NCBI RefSeq assembly: GCF_047300855.1
Contig: NZ_CP170197.1
Coordinates: 1,550,001 to 1,614,000, forward strand
Reading direction: 5' to 3'
DNA: 64,000 nt
Origin: Sulfuriferula sp047300855
GTDB taxonomy: Bacteria; Pseudomonadota; Gammaproteobacteria; Burkholderiales; Sulfuriferulaceae
Positions 1 through 8,743 of the stretch are shown in pieces. Every line of letters begins with the position of its first letter. The first letter of the stretch is position 1. The notes under the pieces are model-generated. The model had not been told where the DNA came from and did not search any database. It was given only the letters and a program-made list of their open reading frames with translations. The translations under genes and the position numbers were made by a program.

Positions 1-1163
1 GCGATGCGGAAGTCAAGCAGTACTACGATCAGAATCTTGCAAAATATAGCGAGCCCGAGCAGCGCCGTGCCAGTCATATTCTGATTGCGGTAAAACCTGG
101 CGATGATGCACAAAAGCGCGCAGCTGCCAAAGCTCGTGCCGAAGCTATTTACCAGCAAGTCAAAGCGAATCCTGGCAGTTTTGCTACGGTAGCCAAACGC
201 GAATCGAGTGATACGGGTTCCGCCCTGCAAGGTGGCGATTTGGGCTGGTTCCCTCGTAACGCAATGGTTAAACCTTTTGCAGATGCCGTGTTCGCAATGC
301 GGGATGGTGCCATCAGTCCGCCTGTATTGAGTGAATTTGGTTATCACATCATCGAATTGACGGGTATCAAGCCTGCCCGTACACGTAGTCTGGATGAGGT
401 GAAGGCGGACATTGTGCGCGATTTGCAAATGCAAAAGGCCAGCAAACGCTTTGCCGATACGGCGGAAACATTCAGTAATCAGGTTTACGAACAATCCGAT
501 AGTCTCAAGCCCGTGGCTGATGCGCTTAAGTTGCAGATTACAGACTCCGGTTGGTTAAATCGTAAGGGCGGTGACAGCAGCCTGCTGGCAAATCCGAAAA
601 TGCTGAAAGCGCTGTTTTCTGATGATGTGTTGAAAAACAAGCGCAACACCGAAGCCATCGAGGTTGCTCCCAATACACTGGTATCAGCTCGTCTGCTCGA
701 ATACAAACCGGCTGCGCTGCAACCACTGAGTACGGTACGAGCGGCTATTGAACAACAACTCAAGCGCACTCAGGCTATAGCGCTGGCCGAAAAACAGGGC
801 AAGCAGGATTTGGCGCAATTGCGTGCAGGCAAGGAACCCGACGTAAAATGGGGTGCGTTTCAGCTCATTACTCGGCAACAGGTAACTGGATTGCCCGCGG
901 CATTGGTTGAACCGGTATTCAGTGCAGCCGAACAGCATTTTCCGGCATATGTCGGCGCAGCAGGCACGGATGGTAGCTATACACTGGCGCGTGTGACGCG
1001 AGTGATTCCCCCACCACCAGCGGATGCCGCCCAGATCAAGGCTCTGCAAGGCCAACTGGCACAACTGGCAGCGCAGGCAGATTTTTCCGCCTATCTTGCC
1101 AGTTTGGAAGCAAAGGCCAAGATCAAGATACTTTCCACAAGCCTGGATAAAACTGCACAATAA
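1..1163 (+). CDS. ppiD: Peptidyl-prolyl isomerase PpiD, C-terminal part (runs in from the left edge)
   Basis: The reading frame is open from base 3 and has no start in the window, so this is the C-terminal ~386 residues of a longer protein. A parvulin-type PPIase domain is visible: RASHILIAV near the beginning, then GGDLGWFPRNAMVKPFADAVF and FGYHIIELT. A long alpha-helical tail follows, as in the membrane-anchored periplasmic folding factor PpiD. The family assists folding of secreted and outer-membrane proteins at the inner-membrane surface. The gene converges on fabI, and a perfect hairpin lies between the two. Other SurA/parvulin proteins are the alternative, but the long C-terminal region and the adjacent fabI favour PpiD. 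Confidence 0.85.
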   Translation, partial: DAEVKQYYDQNLAKYSEPEQRRASHILIAVKPGDDAQKRAAAKARAEAIYQQVKANPGSFATVAKRESSDTGSALQGGDLGWFPRNAMVKPFADAVFAMRDGAISPPVLSEFGYHIIELTGIKPARTRSLDEVKADIVRDLQMQKASKRFADTAETFSNQVYEQSDSLKPVADALKLQITDSGWLNRKGGDSSLLANPKMLKALFSDDVLKNKRNTEAIEVAPNTLVSARLLEYKPAALQPLSTVRAAIEQQLKRTQAIALAEKQGKQDLAQLRAGKEPDVKWGAFQLITRQQVTGLPAALVEPVFSAAEQHFPAYVGAAGTDGSYTLARVTRVIPPPPADAAQIKALQGQLAQLAAQADFSAYLASLEAKAKIKILSTSLDKTAQ

Positions 1164-1251
1164 TCCATTGCACAAAGACGTGTTGGCGGCCGTCTCGCAA
1201 TCGGTGACGATTTACATCTCAACAAACAATCCGGGAATAAGACGCTGATAT

Positions 1252-1290
1252 AACAATGGGCGCGAGTATGGAATACTCGCGCCCATTGTT
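1252..1290. terminator. Bidirectional hairpin between ppiD and fabI
   Basis: A perfect 18-bp inverted repeat with a 3-nt loop: AACAATGGGCGCGAGTAT, loop GGA, then its exact complement. It lies between the converging ends of ppiD and fabI. The A/T-rich outer ends of the stem would give a U-rich tail in both directions (CATTGTTTGG on plus, CATTGTTATA on minus), so one structure can serve both genes. Confidence 0.75.
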
Positions 1291-1326
1291 TGGTAAGCTT
1301 TCTACTTGCCTCGGATTGCTCCCGCA

Positions 1327-2112
1327 TTACCCCATGTCGGCCCCGGCTGTGGTATTGAAGCCCGCGTCAACGTAGGTAATCTCGCCGGTAATGCCGCTTG
1401 CCAGATCGGACAGCAGAAAGGCTGCAGCATTACCCACTTCTTCTATGGTTACATTGCGTCGTAGCGGAGAGTTGCGTTCCACGTAATTCAGTATCTTGCC
1501 AAAATCCGATATCCCGCTGGCAGCCAGCGTTTTGATCGGCCCGGCCGATACGGCATTGACGCGTATCCCTTGCGGTCCCAGGCTTTGTGCCATGTAATAA
1601 ACGTTGGATTCGAGGCTGGCCTTGGCCAGCCCCATGACATTATAGTGAGGCAAGGTACGGGTGGCACCAAGATAACTCAAGGTAAGCAGTGCCGCGCGCC
1701 GTCCCTGCATCATGGGGAGACCTGCCTTGGCCAGCGCGGCAAAACTGTATGAACTGATGTCGTGGGCGATGCGGAAATTCTCGCGTGTTACCGACTCCAG
1801 ATAGTCGCCTGCCAATGCTGCCTTGGGAACGAAAGCAATCGAGTGAACAATGCCATCCAGACCATCCCATTGATTTCCGAGATCGGCAAATAGCTGTGTG
1901 ATTTCCTCGTCGCTGGCGACGTCACAAGACAGAACTAATTCACTTCCGAATTCTTTGGCAAACTCGGTTACCCGATCCTTGATCTTGTCGCCCTGATAAG
2001 TAAAGGCCAGCTCAGCGCCTTCGCGTTTGCAGGCCTGGGCAATGCCATAGGCAATGGAGCGGTTACTGATCAAGCCCGTGATGAGGATGCGCTTGCCGAC
2101 GAGAAATCCCAT
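1327..2112 (-). CDS. fabI: Enoyl-[acyl-carrier-protein] reductase (NADH) FabI
   Basis: 261 residues, the usual FabI length. It catalyses the last reduction of the fatty-acid elongation cycle in the cytoplasm. The short-chain dehydrogenase fold shows an N-terminal cofactor loop (GLISNRSIAYGIA, residues 13-25) and the FabI catalytic set Tyr147, Tyr157 and Lys164 in SYLGATRTLPHYNVMGLAKA, spaced as in the E. coli enzyme. The ATG follows an A/T-rich stretch. The gene converges on ppiD, a common betaproteobacterial arrangement, and is divergent from the ABC importer operon with ~83 bp between the starts. Nothing in the sequence suggests altered triclosan binding. Confidence 0.95.
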   Translation of the reverse strand: MGFLVGKRILITGLISNRSIAYGIAQACKREGAELAFTYQGDKIKDRVTEFAKEFGSELVLSCDVASDEEITQLFADLGNQWDGLDGIVHSIAFVPKAALAGDYLESVTRENFRIAHDISSYSFAALAKAGLPMMQGRRAALLTLSYLGATRTLPHYNVMGLAKASLESNVYYMAQSLGPQGIRVNAVSAGPIKTLAASGISDFGKILNYVERNSPLRRNVTIEEVGNAAAFLLSDLASGITGEITYVDAGFNTTAGADMG

Positions 2113-2195
2113 GTTTTTTCCTTTAGTGAAAATGCCCGAACATTATACCCGCTGTGTCGTGACGCTAGACACGGGCTGGGTTAAACTCATCCGAT

Positions 2196-4352
2196 ATGAA
2201 TTTTTTACGGCTATTTGGTCTGTTGATACTGCCTGTGCTATTGAGCGCGTGTGGTAATGGCCCTTTGAATGACCCTTATCCGGCAGCCGATCGTGACAGC
2301 AACATTCTCTATTCTTCATTCGAAGAGCGGCCCAAACATCTCGATCCGGCACGCTCCTATGCCAGCAACGAAGCAGAATTTACTGCGCAGATTTATGAAC
2401 CACCGTTGCAATACCACTATCTGAAACGGCCTTATACGCTCATCCCGCTGACTGCAGCGCAAATGCCCACGGTGACCTATTACGATGCTGCGGGTCGGCC
2501 ACTGCCCGCCACTGCACCGGTCTCCGCCATTGCCGAGAGCGTATACGAAATCCATATTCGACCGGGTATTTACTATCAGCCGCATCCGGCCTTTGCGCAC
2601 GATGCCCAGGGCAAGCTGCGCTATCAGGACATGAAACCGGGCGACTGGCATGGCATCCAGACACTCGGCGATTTCCGCTACAGCGGCACGCGCGAACTGG
2701 TGGCTGCAGATTATGTTTACGAGATCAAACGGCTCGCCGCGCCGCAACTCAATTCACCCATTCTGGGGGTGATGGCCGAATACATCATCGGTCTGAAAGA
2801 CTATGCCGCGCGACTGGAAAAGGTGGCGCGCAGCCTGCCGCGCGGGGCCTATCCCGATCTGCAGCGTTATCCGCTGGCCGGGGCCGAGGTGGTGGATCGC
2901 TACACCTACCGCATCAAACTGCGTGGCAAATACCCGCAGTTTCTGTATTGGCTGGCGATGCCGTTTTTCGCGCCGGTGCCGCCAGAAGCGGATCGCTTCT
3001 ATGCGCAGCCCGGCATGGCTGAACGCAACCTGAGCCTGGACTGGTACCCGGTGGGCACCGGCGCCTACATGCTGACCCGCAACAACCCCAATCGCCAGAT
3101 GGTGCTGGAGAGAAATCCGGATTTCCATGGCGAGACCTACCCGCGCACCGGCGAGCCGGGCGACGCAGCCGCCGGTTTGTTGAAGGATGGCGGCAAGCCG
3201 CTGCCGTTTATCGACAAGGTGGTTTTCAGCCTGGAAAAGGAAACCATCCCCTACTGGAACAAGTTTTTGCAGGGCTACTACGACGCCTCCGGCATCAGTT
3301 CGGACAGCTTTGACCAGGCTGTGCAGATCAACGCCCAGGGGGTGGCGCAGCCCTCCGAAGCGATGCGCGCCAAGGGTATCCGGCTGACTACGGCGGTGCG
3401 GCCAACGAGCAGTTATACGGGTTTCAACATGCTCGATTCGACGGTAGGCGGTTCCAGTGAACGCGCGCGCAAATTACGCCAGGCGATTGCCATCGCGGTG
3501 GACTACGAAGAATACATTTCCATTTTTGCCAATGGACGCGGCATCCCGGCGCAAGGGCCAATCCCGCCGGGCATATTCGGCTACGTAGGCGGCGCAGCCG
3601 GGGTGAACCCGGTGGTGTACCGGCTGGTCAATGGCCAGCCAGTGCGGCGCCCGATCGCTGAAGCGCGACGCCTGCTGGCCGAGGCCGGCTATCCGGACGG
3701 ACGCGATGCCAAAACCGGCGCCCCGCTGGTGTTGTATTTCGATACGAATGCCAGTGGCCCGGATGCTGCCTCGCGGCTGAGCTGGATTACCAAGCAGTTC
3801 GCCAAACTGAATATCCAGCTGGTGGTGCGCAGCACCGACTACAACCGCTTTCAGGACAAGATGCGGCGCGGCACCGAGCAGATATTCGAATGGGGATGGA
3901 ATGCGGATTACCCCGATCCGGAAAACTTCCTATTTCTGCTGTATGGACCCAACATGAAAGTGGGAAAAAACGGCGAAAACGCAGCGAATTACAGCAACCC
4001 GGAATATGACCGACTGTTCGACCAGATGAAATACCTGGATAACGGCCCTGAGCGTCAGGCCATCATCGACCGCATGGTGAACATCGTGCGCGCGGACTCG
4101 CCCTGGCTGTTCGGATTTTTTCCCAAGGCGTTCAGCCTGAGCCATGCCTGGGTCGCACCCAGCAAGCCCAATGTGATGGCCTACAACACACTGAAATACC
4201 GCCGCATCGACCCGAAATTGCGCGAGAAATTGCGTGACCAGTGGAATCAGCCGGTGCTGTGGCCATTGCTGCTGTTATTGCTGGCGCTGATCGCGGCATT
4301 GGCACCTGCGCTGTGGGCGTGGCGGCAGCGTGAACGGAGTGTGGCGCGATGA
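2196..4352 (+). CDS. Peptide-type ABC transporter substrate-binding lipoprotein with C-terminal membrane segment
   Basis: 718 residues of the SBP_bac_5 (DppA/OppA/YejA) class, which binds oligopeptides or similar ligands in the periplasm. The N-terminus MNFLRLFGLLILPVLLSAC is a lipoprotein signal with lipobox LLSAC. The body carries family features such as RPTSSYTGFNM and WGWNADYPDPENFLF. Unusually, the last ~35 residues form a strong hydrophobic helix (PVLWPLLLLLLALIAALAPA) followed by basic residues, so the protein may be held in the membrane at both ends. Its stop overlaps the next start (ATGA), making it the first gene of a four-gene coupled operon. The substrate cannot be told from sequence. 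Confidence 0.88.
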   Translation: MNFLRLFGLLILPVLLSACGNGPLNDPYPAADRDSNILYSSFEERPKHLDPARSYASNEAEFTAQIYEPPLQYHYLKRPYTLIPLTAAQMPTVTYYDAAGRPLPATAPVSAIAESVYEIHIRPGIYYQPHPAFAHDAQGKLRYQDMKPGDWHGIQTLGDFRYSGTRELVAADYVYEIKRLAAPQLNSPILGVMAEYIIGLKDYAARLEKVARSLPRGAYPDLQRYPLAGAEVVDRYTYRIKLRGKYPQFLYWLAMPFFAPVPPEADRFYAQPGMAERNLSLDWYPVGTGAYMLTRNNPNRQMVLERNPDFHGETYPRTGEPGDAAAGLLKDGGKPLPFIDKVVFSLEKETIPYWNKFLQGYYDASGISSDSFDQAVQINAQGVAQPSEAMRAKGIRLTTAVRPTSSYTGFNMLDSTVGGSSERARKLRQAIAIAVDYEEYISIFANGRGIPAQGPIPPGIFGYVGGAAGVNPVVYRLVNGQPVRRPIAEARRLLAEAGYPDGRDAKTGAPLVLYFDTNASGPDAASRLSWITKQFAKLNIQLVVRSTDYNRFQDKMRRGTEQIFEWGWNADYPDPENFLFLLYGPNMKVGKNGENAANYSNPEYDRLFDQMKYLDNGPERQAIIDRMVNIVRADSPWLFGFFPKAFSLSHAWVAPSKPNVMAYNTLKYRRIDPKLREKLRDQWNQPVLWPLLLLLLALIAALAPALWAWRQRERSVAR

Positions 4353-5326
4353 TTGCCTATCTGCTGCGCCGAATTTTATACGCCATTCCGATACTGATCG
4401 GGGTGAATCTGCTGACCTTCGCGCTGTTTTTCGTGGTCAATACGCCGGACGATATGGCGCGCATGCATCTGGGCATGAAGCGCGTCACGCCGCAGGCAAT
4501 CAGCAACTGGAAGGCTGAGCATGGCTATGACGCGCCGTTGTTCTATGACGCCAGTGCGCCGGGCATCAATAAAATCACCCATACCATTTTTTTCGAGAAA
4601 TCCGCGCGCATGTTCGTGCTTGATTTCGGCGCCTCCGATGACGGGCGCGACATCTGGCATGAGATCAAGACCCGCGCCGGCCCCAGCCTGGCGATCGCGG
4701 TGCCGGTGTTTGTCATTGGGCTGCTGGTGAACATCACCTTTGCCCTGCTCATGGTGTTTTTCCGTGCCACCTATCTGGATTTCTGGGGGGTGGTGCTGTG
4801 CGTGGTGCTGATGTCGATTTCCGGCTTGTTCTACATCATCGCGGGGCAATATCTCATCGCCAAGCTGTGGCATCTGGTGCCGATTTCAGGCTTCAGCGGC
4901 GGAATCGACGGGCTGCGCTTCATCCTTCTGCCGGTGGTGGTTTCCATCGTTGCGGGAATCGGCGGCGGTGCGCGCTGGTACCGTACTATTTTCCTCGAAG
5001 AGATCGGCAAGGACTACGTGCGTACGGCGCGTGCCAAGGGCCTGTCCGAATGGCGCGTGCTGTTCCGCCACGTGCTGCAGAACGGCATGATCCCCATCCT
5101 CACCGGTGCGGTGGTGGTGTTGCCGCTGCTGTTCATGGGCAGCTTGATCACCGAATCGTTTTTCGGCATTCCGGGTCTGGGCAGCTACACCATTGACGCT
5201 ATCCAGTCGCAGGATTTTGCCATCGTGCGCGCCATGGTGTTCATCGGTTCCGCTCTGTACATTATCGGCCTGCTGCTGACCGATATTTCCTACACCCTGG
5301 CTGACCCTAGGGTGCGCCTGCAATGA
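4349..5326 (+). CDS. ABC transporter permease, YejB/DppB type
   Basis: 325 residues with the BPD_transp_1 fold. The N-terminus MIAYLLRRILYAIPILIGVNLLTF is the characteristic first transmembrane helix of DppB/YejB permeases. The EAA loop that docks on the ATPase is visible as YVRTARAKGLSEWRVLFRHVL. Several further hydrophobic helices follow, ending in SYTLADPRVR, the typical family C-terminus. The start overlaps the stop of the binding protein by 4 nt and its own stop overlaps the next start by 4 nt, indicating translational coupling. A long hydrophilic insert after the first helix (residues ~35-95) resembles YejB more than DppB. Confidence 0.9.
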   Translation: MIAYLLRRILYAIPILIGVNLLTFALFFVVNTPDDMARMHLGMKRVTPQAISNWKAEHGYDAPLFYDASAPGINKITHTIFFEKSARMFVLDFGASDDGRDIWHEIKTRAGPSLAIAVPVFVIGLLVNITFALLMVFFRATYLDFWGVVLCVVLMSISGLFYIIAGQYLIAKLWHLVPISGFSGGIDGLRFILLPVVVSIVAGIGGGARWYRTIFLEEIGKDYVRTARAKGLSEWRVLFRHVLQNGMIPILTGAVVVLPLLFMGSLITESFFGIPGLGSYTIDAIQSQDFAIVRAMVFIGSALYIIGLLLTDISYTLADPRVRLQ

Positions 5327-6732
5327 TGTTCAAGCCGGTCATGCTGTGGACGGATGCATTGATATTCCTGCTGCTGGCCGCAGTAGGCATATTTACCTGG
5401 TATGTGCGCCGCCACGACTATCTGCGTGCGCCATGGCGGCGTGTGCTGACCAATCCCACCGGCATGGCAGCGGCAGTGGTGCTGGCGGTGTTTGTGGTGA
5501 TCGGGCTGCTGGATTCGCTGCATTACCGCCCCGCATTGGCGATGAAAGCCGGGCAGCCGGTGCAATACGGGGTCGAGGTGCTCAGTGCACTCGATGCCAT
5601 GCTTCCCAAGCTGCGCACGCACAAGGAAAAAACCTATTCGGCGCCACTGGCTACGCATCTTTATGCCAAGGAGACCATCGTGCTGGCCAATGGCAGCACC
5701 GTGCGTGATTATCCGCGCCTGAAATATGGCGGCGCGCAGCTGGCTGATCCGCACACGCAGTGGATGCGCGACATTGTGCAGCGGATCGCATGGGGCGTGA
5801 TCGAGGGACTTGCATTGACGGTGCTTCTGATTTTGCTGCTGGCCGCTTTGCTGGCACGCCGCCAGCCTGGCGGCTTGATTGCGGCACTGCCACGCCTGCT
5901 GCGTGGCGGCAATGCGATTCCTTGGCGCACTCTGTTGATTACCTGCGCCATCCTGCTGGTGCTGGGTCTGGTCATAGCACAACTGGCGGCTGCCTATCAT
6001 GTATTTGGTACCGACAAAGTGGGCCAGGACGTGCTCTACATCTCGCTGAAAAGCATACGTACCGGACTGGTCATCGGTACGCTGACGACTTTGGTGATGC
6101 TGCCATTCGCATTGTTGCTGGGGATAGTGGCGGGTTATTTCCGCGGCTGGGTGGATGATCTGATCCAGTATCTCTACACCACACTCAACTCCATTCCGGG
6201 CGTGCTGCTGATCGCAGCTTCGGTGCTCATCATGCAGGTGTATATCGAAGCCCACCCGGGCGTGTTCGACACCTCGGCCGCGCGTAGCGATATTCGGCTG
6301 CTGTTTCTGTGTCTGATCCTCGGCGTGACCAGCTGGACCGGGCTGTGCCGTTTGTTGCGCGGCGAGACGCTGAAACTGCGCGAGCAGGAATACATCCAGG
6401 CCGCCACCGCGTTTGGCGTGTCGCACTGGCGCATTATCACGCGTCACATTTTGCCCAATCTGCAACACCTGGTGCTGATTACCGTGGTCATGGATTTTTC
6501 CGGCCTGGTGCTGGCCGAGGCGGTGTTGACTTATGTCGGTGTGGGGGTGGATCCAGCCATGTACAGCTGGGGCAACATGATCAACTCGGCGCGCCTGGAA
6601 ATGGCACGCGAGCCGATCGTGTGGTGGCAGCTCAGCGCGGCGTTTGTGTTCATGTTCGCGCTGGTGCTGGCCGCCAACCTGTTCGCCGACAGCGTGCGCG
6701 ATGCGTTCGACCCGCGTGGGAGGGCGCAATGA
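5323..6732 (+). CDS. ABC transporter permease, YejE/DppC type, long form
   Basis: 469 residues, longer than the ~300-340 of typical DppC/YejE proteins. The first ~150 residues hold two hydrophobic helices and a hydrophilic stretch, and a further helix pair lies before the canonical core. The core begins near YHVFGTDKVGQDVLYISLKS, matching the FGTDxxGRDV signature of the family. The EAA loop reads REQEYIQAATAFGVSHWRIITRHILPN, and the protein ends DSVRDAFDPRGRAQ, a standard C-terminus. It forms the membrane heterodimer with the preceding permease and overlaps both neighbours by 4 nt. Whether the extra N-terminal part has its own role is unknown. Confidence 0.88.
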   Translation: MMFKPVMLWTDALIFLLLAAVGIFTWYVRRHDYLRAPWRRVLTNPTGMAAAVVLAVFVVIGLLDSLHYRPALAMKAGQPVQYGVEVLSALDAMLPKLRTHKEKTYSAPLATHLYAKETIVLANGSTVRDYPRLKYGGAQLADPHTQWMRDIVQRIAWGVIEGLALTVLLILLLAALLARRQPGGLIAALPRLLRGGNAIPWRTLLITCAILLVLGLVIAQLAAAYHVFGTDKVGQDVLYISLKSIRTGLVIGTLTTLVMLPFALLLGIVAGYFRGWVDDLIQYLYTTLNSIPGVLLIAASVLIMQVYIEAHPGVFDTSAARSDIRLLFLCLILGVTSWTGLCRLLRGETLKLREQEYIQAATAFGVSHWRIITRHILPNLQHLVLITVVMDFSGLVLAEAVLTYVGVGVDPAMYSWGNMINSARLEMAREPIVWWQLSAAFVFMFALVLAANLFADSVRDAFDPRGRAQ

Positions 6733-8720
6733 AGCCCACCCCGTTGTTGCAGATAAGCGATCTGCGCACCCGGATCGGTGCCGTGCGTGCCGTGGATGGC
6801 GTGAGTTTCAGCGTGTCCGCCAATGAAACCTTCGCGCTGCTGGGCGAATCCGGGTGCGGTAAATCGATGACGGCATTGTCCATCATGCGCCTGTTGCCGG
6901 AGCATGGCACCATTGATGCCGGGGCGGTCTTGCTGGAAGGGCGCGACTTGCTGGCACTGCCCGAGGCATCCATGCGTGCCGTGCGCGGTGGTGCGATCGG
7001 CATGATCTTTCAGGAGCCGATGACCAGTCTCAACCCGGTGCTCAGCATCGGCGAGCAGGTCGGCGAATCGCTGCGTCGCCATCGCAATCTGGGCGGCGCA
7101 GCCTTGCGCGCCGAGTCCATCCACTTGCTCAATGCCGTGGGTCTGCCGGATGCGGCGCGGCGTATCGGCGAATATCCATTCCAGTTATCCGGCGGGATGA
7201 AACAGCGCGTCATGATCGCGATGGCATTGGCAGGCAATCCGCGCCTGCTCATCGCCGACGAGCCCACCACCGCGCTGGATGTGACGATACAGGCGCAGGT
7301 GTTGCAATTGCTGCGCAGCATACAGCGTGAGCGCGGCATGGGCATGTTGCTGATCACCCACGATCTGGGTGTGGTGGCCGAAATGGCGGATCGCGTAGGC
7401 GTGATGTATGCCGGCGAGCTGGTGGAAATCGCACCGCGCGATGCATTTTTTGACACGCCGTTTCACCCCTATAGCCGCAAACTGTTTGCCGCACTGCCCG
7501 GCAGAGGGCAGCATGGCGGCGCGCTGGAAGTCATACCGGGCATGGTGCCTGCCCTGGACAGCGCGTTCGTCGGCTGCCGTTTTGCCGAGCGCTGTGATGC
7601 TGCTTTCGATCTTTGCTGGCGCGAGACGCCGGCGTGGACGCAGCTGGCACAGGGGCATACAGTGCGCTGTCATCTGGCGCCTTCCGGCAGCCGCACCGCC
7701 ATGCCGGCACCCACAACTTCTGTGACGCAAGCTGTCATGGGCAAAGCGACAGCGCTTTTGACGGTACGTAATTTGCAAGTGCATTTTCCGATTCGAAGCG
7801 GACTGTTGCGACGCCAGGTCGGTGCAGTCAAGGCCGTGGATGGGGTGTCGCTGGATATTGGGGTTGGGGAGACGCTGGCGCTGGTGGGCGAATCCGGCTG
7901 CGGTAAAACCACCGTGGGCAAGGCCATTATTCAATTGGTCAAACCGACAGCAGGCAGCGTGCTCTTCAATGGCAGCGAACTCACCCGGCTCAGTGCAGCC
8001 GGGTTGCGCGCTCAGCGCAGCGGATTCCAGATGATTTTTCAGGATCCGTACAGCTCGCTCAACCCGCGTATGCGCGTGGTGGAGATACTGGAGGAAGGCA
8101 TGATGGCGCTGGGCGTCGAGCCTGCCGCCGGGGCACGCAGAAAAGCGATGACGCGGTTGCTTGATCAGGTTGGGTTGGCGCAGACAGCGCTGCATCGCTA
8201 TCCGCACGAATTTTCGGGTGGCCAGCGCCAGCGCATCGCCATCGCCCGTGCGCTGGCTGTGCGGCCCAGACTGATTGTGTGCGACGAACCCACCAGCGCG
8301 CTGGATGTGTCCGTGCAGGCGCAAATCCTTAACCTGCTGAAAGATTTGCAGAACGAACTGGGGTTGAGTTACTTGTTCATCACCCACAATCTGCCGGTGG
8401 TGGATTACCTGGCGCAGCGCGTCGCAGTGATGTATCTGGGGCGTATAGTGGAAACGGGTGATACGCGAACTGTGCTGGAACATCCACGCCACCCTTATAC
8501 CCAGGCCTTACTTTCTGCTGCGCCGGTAATCAGCGGGCCGCGGCCACCGAAGATTCAGTTGCATGGGGATTTGCCGTCACCGGCACGGCCGCCGGCAGGC
8601 TGCCATTTTCACCCGCGCTGTGCGCAGGCCATGGAGGTGTGCCGCAGGCAATATCCCGGACAGACAGAAATCAATTCCCATCAAGTTGTGTGGTGCCATC
8701 TGGCAAATCAGATTGCGTGA
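6729..8720 (+). CDS. Duplicated ABC transporter ATP-binding protein, YejF type
   Basis: 663 residues containing two complete ATPase halves. Half 1 has Walker A GESGCGKS, signature LSGGMKQR and Walker B LLIADEPTTALD. Half 2 has Walker A GESGCGKT, signature FSGGQRQR and Walker B LIVCDEPTSALD. Each half ends in the oligopeptide-transporter C-terminal region with a Cys-containing motif (GCRFAERCDAAFDLC; GCHFHPRCAQAMEVC). The ATG at 6729 overlaps the stop of the preceding permease (ATGA). The frame is open further upstream, but that part only shadows the permease gene. It powers the importer encoded by the three genes before it and converges on mltD. Confidence 0.92.
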   Translation: MKPTPLLQISDLRTRIGAVRAVDGVSFSVSANETFALLGESGCGKSMTALSIMRLLPEHGTIDAGAVLLEGRDLLALPEASMRAVRGGAIGMIFQEPMTSLNPVLSIGEQVGESLRRHRNLGGAALRAESIHLLNAVGLPDAARRIGEYPFQLSGGMKQRVMIAMALAGNPRLLIADEPTTALDVTIQAQVLQLLRSIQRERGMGMLLITHDLGVVAEMADRVGVMYAGELVEIAPRDAFFDTPFHPYSRKLFAALPGRGQHGGALEVIPGMVPALDSAFVGCRFAERCDAAFDLCWRETPAWTQLAQGHTVRCHLAPSGSRTAMPAPTTSVTQAVMGKATALLTVRNLQVHFPIRSGLLRRQVGAVKAVDGVSLDIGVGETLALVGESGCGKTTVGKAIIQLVKPTAGSVLFNGSELTRLSAAGLRAQRSGFQMIFQDPYSSLNPRMRVVEILEEGMMALGVEPAAGARRKAMTRLLDQVGLAQTALHRYPHEFSGGQRQRIAIARALAVRPRLIVCDEPTSALDVSVQAQILNLLKDLQNELGLSYLFITHNLPVVDYLAQRVAVMYLGRIVETGDTRTVLEHPRHPYTQALLSAAPVISGPRPPKIQLHGDLPSPARPPAGCHFHPRCAQAMEVCRRQYPGQTEINSHQVVWCHLANQIA

Positions 8721-8743
8721 ATAGATATTGCTGCTGAAAAAAT

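Noticed and set aside
6309..6728. 140-residue N-terminal extension of the YejF-type ATPase
   Set aside because: The extension overlaps the permease in another frame and resembles no ATPase; the ATG at 6729 with ATGA overlap gives the normal start.
5290..6729. 479-residue open frame on the minus strand opposite the YejE-type permease gene
   Set aside because: The product is rich in His, Gln and Arg as expected from the complement of hydrophobic-helix codons; the plus-strand frame is a clear permease.
7185..8492. 435-residue minus-strand frame opposite the duplicated ATPase gene
   Set aside because: Antisense shadow; both ATPase halves on the plus strand are complete.
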